Assembly (NCBI RefSeq): GCF_000801105.2 | Contig: NC_079512.1 | Location: 35,915,848-35,979,847, forward strand | Direction: 5' to 3' | Length of the DNA stretch: 64,000 bases | DNA from: Raphanus sativus | Lineage: Eukaryota; Streptophyta; Magnoliopsida; Brassicales; Brassicaceae | Shown here: positions 1 to 10,845 of the stretch, piece after piece | How positions within the stretch are numbered: position 1 is the stretch's first letter | Layout: each line of letters begins with the position of its first letter | Notes under the pieces: model-generated | What the model was told of the DNA's origin: nothing | Database searches by the model: none | What the model saw: only the letters and a program-made list of their open reading frames with translations | Translations under genes and position numbers: made by a program

Positions 1-197
1 GAAAATAATAAAAATATATGTAAATGATTATTAATTATGCATTTTTGACCAATAGTATTTGAGATAAATAAAATTATTTATAAAATTATGTAATTAATTT
101 TCAACTGAAAATAAGTATAATTTGCATTGAAATTGTAAAGTGACATTTTTTGTGTAATAAGAAAAAAAATAATAACATTTACTATAAACAGAGGGAG
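1..197. mobile_element. Stowaway-like MITE, cut by window start
   Basis: The right terminus ends with AAACAGAGGGAG followed by TA, the usual Stowaway (Tc1/mariner-type) inverted terminus and target dinucleotide. The left half is outside the window, but the complete homologue is visible at 54905-55150, so the element was there before the block duplicated. Confidence 0.7.
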
Positions 198-276
198 TAT
201 AAATTAAGTTTATACAATATTTTATAAAAATATTATAAAACTGAAATTAATGATAATATTATAAATTTACTTAATA

Positions 277-461
277 CTCTTTGTTTTATTATAAGCGTCA
301 CTTTGACATTTTTCAGGAAATTAAAAATTTGTAAATAAAAATTTATTAGTTATTTAAAAGAGTTAAAAATATTTAATATATTAAATTGTATTAGAATTAT
401 AGAATAACACTTATTTTGAAATAAAAAAAACTAAAGTAACACTTATTGTGAAAAAGAGGAA
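277..461. mobile_element. Degenerate Stowaway-like MITE
   Basis: The element starts CTCTTTGTTTTATTATAAG after TA and ends in a partly complementary AAAAAGAGGAA before TA. The arms pair imperfectly. The same element is at 55230-55414 in copy B, so it predates the duplication. It lies about 390 bp upstream of the MOT1 start codon and forms part of the distal promoter. Confidence 0.55.
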
Positions 462-776
462 TAAAATTTTACTGTTGTATCTTTGGGTATAAACAGTGCT
501 ATGCCAGCATATGTGTACAAAAAAATATTATCTTCTACATTTAGAAAGCACCTACAGCATCTTTTGGAAAACACCTGCAACACTGAATTAGCTGAAGATT
601 TCAAAAACAGTACCACCCTTAAATTCATTAAAAAGGTTAATTGACAACAAAAATAAATCTTAAACATACGAATCTGGTGCTGTCATTGTCAAGTTTTTTT
701 TATTTTCATTTATATTATAGTTATATAAATGCATCAATTTTCAATTTAAGAGTCAACGCTTAGATTTTTAGATTAG

Positions 777-783
777 TATAAAA
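777..783 (+). promoter_or_regulatory. TATA box of MOT1 copy A
   Basis: TATAAAA lies 69 bp before the ATG, which implies a leader of roughly 40 nt. The same box is kept at 55726-55732 in copy B. Confidence 0.7.
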
Positions 784-851
784 AGAGACACATCAACACA
801 TACAAAACTCAAACTTGTTGCATTCCCCAAACAAAAAAAACCTAAGCAACA

Positions 852-2222
852 ATGGAGTCTCAGTCTGGGACTAGTCCACCCGAAACCCCAAAGCGTTCTC
901 CGTTCACCGGAATATTCCACAAACTGAAGTCCAATCTCGTGTTCCGGTCAAAGCTCTCCGAGATAAACGGTGCAATGGGCGATCTCGGCACCTACATACC
1001 GATCGTCCTCGCCTTAACTCTCGCCAAGAATCTGGACTTAGGCACGACGCTGATATTCACCGGCATCTACAACGCCGTAACCGGAGCGGTTTACGGCGTA
1101 CCGATGCCGGTCCAACCGATGAAGTCCATAGCAGCAGTGGCGATTTCGTCGACCGCGGAGGAGTTCGGTATACCGGAGATCATGGCCGCGGGAATATGCA
1201 CCGGAGGGATCTTGTTCGTGTTGGGGGTCTCCGGTCTGATGCAGTTCGTGTTCAACATCATCCCTTTGTCGGTCGTTAGAGGGATTCAGCTGTCGCAAGG
1301 GTTAGCCTTTGCGATGTCTGCGGTTAAGTATATTAGGAAAGAGCAAAACTTTTCCAAGTCCAAAAGTGTTGGCGACAGGCCGTGGTTAGGGCTTGATGGT
1401 TTGGTCTTGGCTTTGGTTTGTGTTCTCTTTATAGTTCTGGTGAATGGAGATGGGGAAGAAGAAGAGGAGGAGGAGGGAGAGAGAAATGGTTCAAGAAGAA
1501 AAAGGGTTTCGATTATAAGGAAGGTTATATCTAACGTACCGTCTGCTCTGTTGATTTTTTTGTTGGGTGTTGTGTTGGCTTTTATAAGGAAGCCTAGTAT
1601 CGTGCATGATATTAAATTTGGACCGTCGAAGATCAAGTTAGTGAGAATGGACAAGAAAGCATGGAAAAACGGGTTTTTGAAAGGGACGATTCCGCAGTTA
1701 CCTCTCTCTGTTCTCAACTCTGTTGTGGCTGTCTGTAAGCTTTCTTACGACTTGTTCCCCGAGAAAAAGTTCTCGGCTACGTCCGTTTCGATGACTGTTG
1801 GGTTGATGAATATGGTTGGATGCTGGTTCGGGGCGATGCCTACTTGTCATGGAGCCGGTGGGTTAGCCGGGCAGTATAAGTTCGGTGGGAGGAGTGGTGG
1901 GTGTGTGGCACTGTTGGGAGTAGCTAAGTTGGTTTTGGGACTGGTCTTGGGAAGTTCGTTGGTGGGTATAATGGACAAGTTTCCGGTTGGTGTGCTGGGT
2001 GCTTTGTTGCTGTTTGCAGGTATAGAGCTTGCGATGGCTGCTAGGGATATGAACACGAAGGGAGATGCGTTTGTGATGCTTGTTTGTACAGCTGTTTCTT
2101 TGGGCTCAAATGCTGCGATAGGATTTGTTGTTGGGATTGTTCTGTATGTGGTTCTGTGGATGAGGAACTACGGGAGGGTCAAGCCGACCAACCTTCCTGT
2201 TCAAGTTGATCAACATCCTTGA
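852..2222 (+). CDS. MOT1: Molybdate transporter MOT1;1, copy A
   Basis: This intronless gene encodes 456 aa, the length of Arabidopsis MOT1;1 (At2g25680), and resembles it throughout. The family (SULTR5-like branch of the SulP superfamily) is a high-affinity molybdate importer feeding molybdenum-cofactor synthesis. It has the SulP membrane core but no C-terminal STAS domain, and none is seen here. Family signatures present: a short charged N-terminus, GAMGDLGTYIPI at about residues 40-52, MPVQPMKSI at about 83-91, and GAMPTCHGAGGLAGQYKFGG at about 330-349. An acidic glutamate run at about 200-208 is followed by a basic RRKR, probably a loop between membrane segments. The first ATG after the TATA box is used. 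The neighbour downstream is SBT2.6 in the same direction. A second intact copy is at 55802. Its position beside a chromosome-4-type subtilase is not the Arabidopsis arrangement. Identity is certain in my view; membrane location (plasma membrane or internal) cannot be read from sequence. Confidence 0.95.
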   Translation: MESQSGTSPPETPKRSPFTGIFHKLKSNLVFRSKLSEINGAMGDLGTYIPIVLALTLAKNLDLGTTLIFTGIYNAVTGAVYGVPMPVQPMKSIAAVAISSTAEEFGIPEIMAAGICTGGILFVLGVSGLMQFVFNIIPLSVVRGIQLSQGLAFAMSAVKYIRKEQNFSKSKSVGDRPWLGLDGLVLALVCVLFIVLVNGDGEEEEEEEGERNGSRRKRVSIIRKVISNVPSALLIFLLGVVLAFIRKPSIVHDIKFGPSKIKLVRMDKKAWKNGFLKGTIPQLPLSVLNSVVAVCKLSYDLFPEKKFSATSVSMTVGLMNMVGCWFGAMPTCHGAGGLAGQYKFGGRSGGCVALLGVAKLVLGLVLGSSLVGIMDKFPVGVLGALLLFAGIELAMAARDMNTKGDAFVMLVCTAVSLGSNAAIGFVVGIVLYVVLWMRNYGRVKPTNLPVQVDQHP

Positions 2223-4974
2223 AGGTCTTCGATCTTTTTATTCTTCTTCTATGCTTTCAAATGTGATCTGTTTTATACCTGAAAATAAAAAAAAAGTTCA
2301 AAACTTCGTTGAACTGAATTGTGCTACTCCGTGTAATAACTACATTAGTTTGATTTCTTTTCTTTTTTTATATATATTGTAAATCAGTTTGCCAACGTTT
2401 GTGATAATAGAAAAAAAAAGAAAATGGACCAAATAGCTCTGGACTATCTGTGGAATAACCAGTTTTTCATTAGATGGCTTTTTGATCGTTGCGTATAAAA
2501 GAAGCTAACTAATTAACCCTTTTTTAACACAAGGGAGTAAGTTGTCCAGAACCATAACTGTTTGATTACCTTGTGTACTAGTCCGTATTGGGTCAGAAGA
2601 TACAACAAATCCCATTTCGATAGTATCACGAGGTGACTAAGTTTTTACCTTCCAGCGTAACCTTAAACTTTGTTTATGACGCATTCAAGTTTTGCTCTGA
2701 ATTTACCATTGGTTTATCTTAAGATTTTCTCTATTGATATCTTTAATGTTTTAAAGTCTTACTGTAATGGTTGTAGATTCATAAGGATATTTTCCTCTTG
2801 TTTTACCTCGAACTTTCAAACGAAACGGTTCATTGGCGTGTATGATGTATCGATGTATCATGTACTTATCTCTCTGTATAAGGATAAAATAACATTGTCC
2901 TATCTTTTTCCACAATTCCACGTCCTCAAACAAATAGGAAACTTTTCTAGCATCGATTTTATTCTTAAAACCCAATGAACGACCAATGTGCTAAGTGAAT
3001 AGGAAACAAATAAGCCTGCTGGCTGCCATGCTGAACTTCGAGATCAGCATTATCTATACAAAAGTTGTGTGTTTGCATGGATCTTTCAAGGCTTGATAAA
3101 CTTATATGTAAAACAAATTTACTAAAGTGTTACGAGGACATGGCTATGATAATATAAAGATCTGCGCCCGTGTAATCATTGAAGTATATAGCTTTTAGCG
3201 AAGTTGTTTTACCCTCAAAGTTACGTTTTAGTCGAAATCACTTTTGGGAGTACTATCATAATTTGTTGATATATCTTCACCGGAAAGCCAAAGCATCTTT
3301 ACCTTTCTCATCATGATGTCATCTATTACTAAGCTATCATGGGTGATTATTATCATTAATCCTGTTCAAGCAAATGATACGTGATACGGCAGACCTAAAT
3401 AATACACATGTCTGTGTATATATATAGATGGAACAAATAAAAAAATTAATAGCATTTAATTTGTTGTTACACCTAATTTATATAAGTAAATAAACATTAG
3501 TATATACTATATAGATTCACGAATAGTAAGTTGTCACTCATTCGCACGAATAGTAAGTTGTCACTCATTAAGCCTTTATTTTATTCCTTTTTGACCGAAA
3601 GGCAGTAAAAAGTTTCTTCGCTAATCACCAACCACGAGAATTTCTTTCTTTTCTGGAACGCAACGCCCACGATAATTTCCATAATCAAAGGGAGACAATA
3701 AATAAGTTTTCCTCATAAATCATGTTGTTATGTATTCCACCGTATAACTCCTTTTTTGAGTTTTGTTTTACTTTCTATTGTTGAAACTTGAAAGGAATTT
3801 CTTCTTCATTTCACGAAGGTAAAACGACTAAAAAGAATAATTCAATTTGGCATCTGACATATCACATATGCATGAAATAAACACACCATTAATCTGTTAA
3901 TCATTTGTTTAGATAACTGCATGAGTGATGCAAATGATTCGTAAAAGAAGTTTAGATAATTCCATAATATCAACATTCGTAACTTAATTGCTAAAGCTGT
4001 TAAAACGTCCAAACCAGTTTATACGGGTACTTGCAAATATTAAAATGCATAAGCCCGTGACATGTTGACGAAAAGAATGAGACCCATAAATAGTTAATAG
4101 TCAAATAATGTGGGAAGTTTTTCTGGTTGGTGTAGAGAATGGAATCAAATTTTTGAACAAGAAGAAAGGTCACAAGACACATGATGTGTTTCGACTAAAC
4201 GACATATCTCCTGGGAACAATCCCTCACATGTGCCTTTGGATGCTAACTTTATACGACCACATATGCTTCCAATTACTTAACTACATTACAAACATCTTT
4301 CACATTCTCAAATGACAGCTTAAAACTTAGTCAACAACATAAAATTTTAAACTATTTATCCAAATTTATCAGTTGGTTATCCTACAAATTATCTACCCTT
4401 TGTCTTCTTAGTATTATTATGTCATAGGCTGCTCATAAGCATAATAAGTACTTTGTTATGGAGTAAAATCTTATATGTAATCCAAAAAAGAAACATAATC
4501 AAGTGATATTAACTGTGTTCATAATGCGTTCGGAGGACTCCCGCGTTATATGATTGAAACATGAATTCTAATCAAACATCATTAACATTACTTTATGTCT
4601 CTCTAGATTAATAATTTAATATTTAATTTTATAACTCTCCTGTTGTTCTACTTTTTCTTTACCTTTCCATCAATAATAGTCAAGCTATATTTTTACAATC
4701 AAAGTATTTCACAAATAATTCGACAGTGTTTCAAACAATATGCATTTTTCCAAGGGCAAATTTGTAATATAATTGCCAGTTGTCAAGAAAACTCGCGCGT
4801 TAAATCGTCCGTCTCACATCTCACAGCAACTCAAATGGTCAAATTTGTCACTTGTCAGATAAATTGTCAATTGTAGCAATTTTATGAAAATATTTGGTCC
4901 TCAAAGTGAAACTAATTAGCAATTACAATTGTCGTTAAGCTACCGAAGCAGTAATTAGCAGTTTAAGGTACTAA
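2223..4974. other. Intergenic, MOT1 to Helitron (copy A)
   Basis: No gene is visible. The first 100 bp are the MOT1 3' region. The rest is AT-rich and aligns along its length with 57176-60110 in copy B apart from small indels. Short reading frames here are not conserved in frame between the two copies, so I do not regard them as coding. Confidence 0.8.
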
Positions 4975-5939
4975 CTAGATCTTGACCCGTGCGACCGCAC
5001 GGATATTAATTTTCAATTTTAGTTTTTTTATACTAAATAATATATTTATAATATTTAATCGTTTTATATTGACTAAGTTAGGGGTGGGTATTTGGGTATC
5101 CACTCGAATTCAGTTAAAATCTATTCGGATTTGAGTTTTTTGAGTTTAAAGATTCTACTTCTATTCGAGTATTTATAAACTTTGTTCCGGTTTGATTCAG
5201 ATCTTTGCGGGTTTGATAACCCGTTTAAACTATTTTTGAATTTTCAAAATTTATATATCTTTAAATTTCCCTAAATCTAAAAATAAAAATAATATAACAT
5301 GTAAATTTGAGTAATGTAAGCCAAAGTACCTAAATTAAAAATTAAAATAGATTTAACTTGAATATTTGGATGAAGAATAAATATATATTTTAAATATTTT
5401 GGAGTTTTGATTATTGTTTATCTACTTTAAAATGTTTACTTTTGATTATTTTTTATATTTCAAATATTTTAACCAACTTAAAATAGCTTATATCTTGGAT
5501 ATTAATTCGAAAAATAGCTAACATATTGAAGTATATAAATATGATTTAAATACATTTGAATATCCGAAATATTTCGTTCGGATGAAGTTTGGTTATGGTT
5601 CTCTAGATACCAAAATGGTAAATCCGTTTGGATATTATCTAGTTTCGGTTCAAATATGCTAATACTTTTTCGTTTAAATTTTTTAAATGAAGAGTTGATA
5701 TTATAATTTTCAGAATCGTTTATCTAATAAAAATGTATTTTTTTGAATTTCACATTGATTTAATGGAGAAGTTAATGAAGTGTATTTAATTTAAATTTAA
5801 TTTGGAAAACACATTAATTGAAGTGGAAAAGACAACATTAAAATAGGAAATATTATTTAATGTCAGTGGCATACCATTGTAAATAACATTGAAAACTAAG
5901 GGGTATTTTATATGGGTACTTCTCTTTTAATAATATAGA
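4975..5939 (-). mobile_element. Non-autonomous Helitron, 965 bp
   Basis: Read on the minus strand the element begins TCTATATTATTAAAAGAG and ends CTAG. It carries the expected subterminal hairpin: CCGTGCG/CGCACGG with a 2-nt loop at 4987-5002, separated from the CTAG end by 8 nt. Removing exactly this interval joins GTACTAA to AGTTCCC, which is the sequence present at the same place in copy B (about 60113-60126). There is no target-site duplication, as expected of rolling-circle insertion. The host site is T|T on the element strand, not the usual A|T. It has no transposase coding capacity. Inside, near 5080, is a GGGGTGGG-type stretch resembling the hAT element at 36497, perhaps an older captured repeat. 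Confidence 0.88.
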
Positions 5940-5957
5940 AGTTCCCTGTTATTTATA

Positions 5958-6192
5958 CTCCCTCTGTTTTTTAAAGATGTATGTTTTGGAGTTTTCACAC
6001 ATATTAAGAAAACACAGTAATCATGCATTGTTTTTAGAAATTATCAAACTTCAATGCATTTTAACCAATAGTCTTTCAATAAATTCAATTAATTTTATTG
6101 AAAATTGCAATTTTATATAGAAAACATAAAAAATACATCTTTTTGAAACAAATATTTTTTCCAGAATATGCATCTTTTAAAAACAGAGGGAG
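5958..6192. mobile_element. Stowaway-type MITE, 235 bp
   Basis: The ends are CTCCCTCTGTTTT and AAAACAGAGGGAG in perfect inverted order, flanked by TA on both sides. Copy B lacks it, so it entered after the duplication. It lies in the distal promoter of SBT2.6. Confidence 0.88.
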
Positions 6193-6221
6193 TATATTTT
6201 ATGCATTGTTGTTAGCAATTA

Positions 6222-6460
6222 CTCCCTCCGTTTCAAATTATATGTCGTTTTGGAGCAAAATTTTCGTTTCAAAATAAGTGTCGTTTTATGATTTCAATGC
6301 AAAATTTATTGACTTTTTAATCTAATCTATTTTTCTATTGGTTGAAATCTAATTAGGTGTATAGGTAATGATGTTTTTATCTAGTAAATATACAAAATTA
6401 AATATTTTATTAATATGTGTGCCGAAGTCTAGAACGACAAATAAATTGAAACGGAGGGAG
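6222..6460. mobile_element. Stowaway-type MITE, 239 bp
   Basis: The ends are CTCCCTCCGTTTCAA and TTGAAACGGAGGGAG, with TA target dinucleotides. Copy B shows the empty site as GTTAGCAAT-TA-T near 60158. It is related in sequence to the element at 49037-49276 (shared ACGACAA subterminal motif). Confidence 0.88.
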
Positions 6461-6678
6461 TATGATTTTATTTTATTTGTCATCATTATGGATCAATATT
6501 CACTATTTGAACTATTGATTCACTTAATATAATACTACTATTTAGTTATATACTTCACAGTACCTCGTATTTTGTGGTGCATTCCACCTTCTACTATTAT
6601 TATGCTTACAACAAATGTGATGGAGTCTCCATTATCCATGGTCCGTTACCTGCTTGACACTTTAATGAAGAAAATAAC

Positions 6679-7610
6679 TATAAATTAAAAATAATTTAAG
6701 AAAAAAACAAAAACCCTTAAATCTTTTTATTACACACACTCTCTCCCCTATCTCTCACTAGAAAGTACACTCCCCCACTTACATTTCATCCTCATTTATT
6801 CTCTAAAGTTTCCTTCTTTTGATATTTTGCAAGATCTCTCCTTTCTTCAAAAGGAAAAGAAACTCAGAAATCAAAGTTTCTTGATTCGTTTCGTGAATCA
6901 GAGTAAGTTTCTCCTTTATTGCTTTTTTTAGCTTTACTCCATTCGAGTTTTCAAATTGTTTGATTCTTTTTTCTTAAATAAGTTTCTGGGTTTGTTATTG
7001 TTGCTTATTCCTTGCTTGGAAGATTTGTGAAAGTGTGTTCATTTTCTTCTCTTAAGTATAGTTTAAGTATCCCACTGGTTGATTAGCAAACAGTTGCTAC
7101 TGTAGTTACTGTATCCTCTTCAAACTTTACATAAACTGGGAGGCGAGACTTTCTATATTAGTTGATTTGTTTAAGTAAATTTGTCTAGGAGAGTTGAGTT
7201 TTACCATTCTACAGTATTTGCTTTTCAAGTGGATTGATCTTTGAGGTATTCCCCTCCAAGTCTCTATCTTTGGAGTTAATTGGGAGTGGGGCTTTTCTTC
7301 ATGTGCTTGGTTCCTCATATGTCTTCTCTGTTAGATGTTGAAAAATGTTTTGTCCTTTTCCTATGAAAGAATGAAAACTATTTTCTAAGCTCTATGAACT
7401 TGACTAGTGTGTGAGATGAACTGTTATCTTTGATTATGTATGTAATGGTTTTAACACAAAGCTAATTAAGTGATGAAGTGATTGTTGCTGTTGATAGATC
7501 CATCTGTTGTTTCAGGGATGCTAATGCTTTTCATGCTGTTATTTTTTTTTTGTTACTGCAGATTAGACTAATAGCAAAATTGAGCTGGAGCTTCTTTGGT
7601 GAGAAGCTAG
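6679..7610 (+). promoter_or_regulatory. SBT2.6 core promoter, leader exon and leader intron
   Basis: TATAAA at 6679-6684 is followed by a CT-rich initiator region (TCTCTCCCC near 6743) and a leader exon ending at 6902. A donor GTAAGT at 6903 and a T-tract acceptor ending at 7561 define a 659-bp leader intron. The second exon starts at 7562 and the ATG is at 7611. In copy B the same exon and donor survive (donor near 60663), but a LINE interrupts the intron 185 bp later and the TATA sequence has changed. Confidence 0.7.
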
Positions 7611-10600
7611 ATGGCTATGGGGTGTAAAGTTGTTGTCCTTTTCGCACTCTTCTTCACTGTGTCAGCAGAGATTTACATTGTGACTATGGAAGGAGATCCT
7701 ATCATTAGTTACAAAGGCGGTGTTAATGGCTTCGAAGCAACTGCTGTGGAGTCTGATGAGAAAATTGATACTACAAGGTGCCCCCTCCTGTGTGTTCTCC
7801 CTTCTTCAAGCATAATCTCATTGACACCTTGTTTAATGCTTGCTTGATTAACAATCTGTTACCTTTTTTGTATGGCAGTGAACTGGTGACATCATACGCC
7901 CGTCACCTCGAGAGGAAACATGATATGCTTCTTGGAATGCTCTTTGAAGAAGGATCATACAAAAAGCTTTACAGCTATAAACACCTCATCAATGGATTTG
8001 CAGCTCATCTCTCCCCTGCTCAGGTGAAATCATGATATAGTCTCTTAAATGTTTTATTTCCTTTGTCCCTTTCTTCTTACACTATATATTAGTAGGCGGA
8101 AGTGCTTCGTCGTGCTCCTGGTGTGAAACACCTAAGCAGAGATTGGAAAGTGAGGAAGCTCACCACACATACACCACAATTTTTGGGATTACCAACCGAT
8201 GTTTGGCCAACGGGTGGTGGTTACGACAGAGCAGGAGAAGATATTGTTATTGGCTTTATCGACTCAGGGATTTTCCCTCATCATCCTAGTTTTGCTTCTC
8301 ACCACACTGCAGTACCTTATGGTCCTCATCCTAGTTATAAAGGGAAGTGTGAAGATGATCCTCATACTAAGATTAGCTTCTGCAACGGGAAGATCATAGG
8401 TGCGCAGCATTTTGCTGAAGCTGCTAAAGCAGCTGGTGCGTTTAACCCAAATGTTGACTTTGCTTCACCAATGGATGGTGATGGACATGGAAGGTTCGTC
8501 TTAGTGTACCTGAAACAATAGAGTTTAGTTCAAACAAATATGATTAGTTCATAGTTACATTTGTGTAGTAATGCTTTCTTTGTTATTTTCAGTCATACAG
8601 CAGCTATTGCAGCTGGGAACAACGGTATACCTGTGAGGATGCACGGCTATGAGTTTGGAAAAGCAAGTGGGATGGCTCCTCGTGCTAGGATTGCTGTTTA
8701 TAAAGCTCTATATAGGCTTTTCGGAGGGTTTGTATCTGATGTGGTTGCTGCCATTGATATGGTAAAGAAAGAAACTTATCACAGTTTTCTAAAAAAAATG
8801 TGATGGACCAAATTGTAGTAAGTATGTTTTTTTTTTTGTGAGGAAAGGCTGTTCATGATGGAGTTGATATTTTGAGCCTCTCGGTTGGTCCAAACAGTCC
8901 TCCAGCTACTACAAAGACAACTTTCTTAAATCCATTCGATGCTACGCTTCTTGGTGCTGTGAAAGCTGGTGTGTTTGTTGCTCAAGCTGCTGGCAACGGT
9001 GGTCCCTTTCCCAAGACTCTTGTTTCATACAGCCCTTGGATCACCACTGTAGCTGCTGCTATCGATGATCGCAGATACAAGAACCATCTGACACTTGGAA
9101 ATGGAAAAATGCTCGCCGGAATAGGATTATCTCGTAAGCTTCTTCCCCTCCCTATGATATAGGTCTTTATATTGGTTTCTTGATGAATCCTTTATGTGTG
9201 TGTGTTGGTGCAGCTTCTACTCGGCCTCATCGTTCGTACAAAATGGTATCAGCAAATGATGTTCTGCTTGGTTCTTCTGGCGTGAGATACAATCCGTCAG
9301 ATTGTCAGAAACCAGAGGTCTTGAACAAAAAGTTGGTCGAAGGAAACATTCTTCTCTGTGGATATTCGTTCAACTTTGTTGCTGGTTCAGCTTCCATCAA
9401 GAAAGTTGCTGAAACAGCCAAGCACCTAGGCGCTGCTGGATTCGTACTCGTTGTAGAAAATGTTTCTCCAGGCACAAAATTCGATCCTGTCCCTTCTTGC
9501 ATTCCAGGGATTCTGATCACAGATGTCTCTAAGTCAATGGTAATATATAAGTTCACTAAACAGTTAAAATCACTCTCACTAGTATTTTCCTCAAACTTGT
9601 TTGTTTTTCTTCACTAGGATTTGATTGATTACTACAATGTCACCACGTCAAGAGACTGGACGGGAAGAGTGAAGGAGTTTAAAGCTGAAGGAAGCATTGG
9701 AGATGGTTTGGAACCTATTCTTCACAAATCAGCACCTGAAGTGGCTTTGTTCTCAGCTCGAGGACCCAACACTAAAGACTTCAGCTTTCAGGATGCTGAT
9801 CTTCTCAAACCAGATATTCTTGCTCCGGGCTCTCTCATATGGTCTGCTTGGTCTGAGAATGGAACTGACGAGGCTAACTATGTCGGTGAAGGATTTGCAT
9901 TGATTTCTGGCACAAGCATGGCTGCGCCACACATTGCTGGTATAGCTGCTCTGGTGAAACAGAAGCATCCTCAGTGGAGTCCAGCTGCTATCAAATCGGC
10001 TTTGATGACAACTTCAACAGTCATGGACCGAGCAGGAAGGCCTCTCCAAGCACAGCAGTACTCTGATACAGAGACGGTGACGCTTGTTAAAGCAACTCCG
10101 TTTGATTATGGAAGTGGTCATGTCAGTCCAAGCTCTGCTCTAGACCCTGGTCTCGTCTTTGATGCTGGTAATACCTCTCTACTCGAATGGCATAGACTTC
10201 TCGGTTCATGTACCTACAGATGTTTGATTAGGGTTTTTTTTTGTAGGTTATGAGGATTACTTAGGTTTCTTGTGCACCACGCCTGGTATCGATGCCCACG
10301 AGATAAGGAACTTCACAAACACTCCATGCAATTACAAAATGAAACATCCTTCGAACTTCAACTCGCCATCCATAGCCATTTCCCATCTCGTGAGAACACA
10401 AACCGTAACAAGAAGAGTGACGAATGTTGCAGAAGAGGAGGAAACATACACAATCACATCGAGAATGGAGCCATCCATCGCCATTGAAGTGAGTCCTCCT
10501 GCGATGACACTTAGAGCCGGAGCTTCGAGAAGCTTCTTGGTGACTCTAACAGTGAGATCTGTGACCGGAGCTTATAGCTTCGGACAGGTTACTTTGAAAG

Positions 10601-10656
10601 GAAGCCGAGGGCATAAAGTGAGTCTCCCAGTGGTTGCCTTGGGACACAAGCGATAA
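7611..10656 (+). CDS. SBT2.6: Subtilisin-like serine protease SBT2.6
   Basis: Eight coding exons join in frame to 816 codons: 7611-7777, 7879-8023, 8096-8493, 8593-8761, 8848-9133, 9214-9539, 9618-10167, 10247-10656. The product is a secreted subtilase of the plant SBT2 group, matching Arabidopsis SBT2.5/SBT2.6 in length and sequence; the neighbours favour SBT2.6 (At4g30020). It starts with a signal peptide (VVVLFALFFTVSA), then an inhibitor I9 propeptide, then the S8 domain. The triad is visible: Asp in GFIDSGIFPHHPSF, His in DGDGHGSHTAA (split by an intron) and Ser in SGTSMAAPHIAG; the oxyanion Asn is in AAGNGGPF. A PA insert (about 360-500) and a fibronectin-III-like C-terminal domain follow. 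No stop or frameshift breaks it. The substrate is unknown. It converges on the aspartyl protease, with 189 bp between stop codons. Confidence 0.94.
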
Positions 10657-10845
10657 AGACAATATATGAGATGTTGTAATATTATTATTATTGTTATTTT
10701 TATAATACGCAGTAGTAATAAAAGGTAGTTTTGTATGAGTAAAAATGAATAATACTGTTTGTATAATTAGTTATTTTTATTATTTAAAAAAATTGAAGAA
10801 ATAATAGTGACATGTTATATGATGATGATACATGCATTATATCTG

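Larger units (their letters stand above)
1..7079 (+). repeat. Segmental duplication, copy A (MOT1 block)
   Basis: This block is nearly collinear with 54954-60847; base 1 here equals base 54954 there. It holds MOT1, about 4.4 kb of intergenic DNA and the promoter, leader exon and start of the leader intron of SBT2.6. The two coding regions differ by eight amino-acid substitutions and one inserted residue, so the duplication is recent. The left edge lies before the window. The right edge is near 7066-7079, where copy B switches to LINE sequence. Copy A also has a short internal tandem duplication near 3518-3569 (the phrase CACGAATAGTAAGTTG twice), single in copy B. Confidence 0.93.

Noticed and set aside
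443..667. 74-codon minus-strand frame conserved in both block copies (also 55396-55620)
   Set aside because: Identical only because the DNA is recently duplicated. It partly overlaps a degenerate MITE and the MOT1 promoter, and has no recognisable domain.
1286..1717. 143-codon antisense frame within MOT1
   Set aside because: Shadow of the MOT1 codon pattern; also seen antisense in copy B and without any domain.
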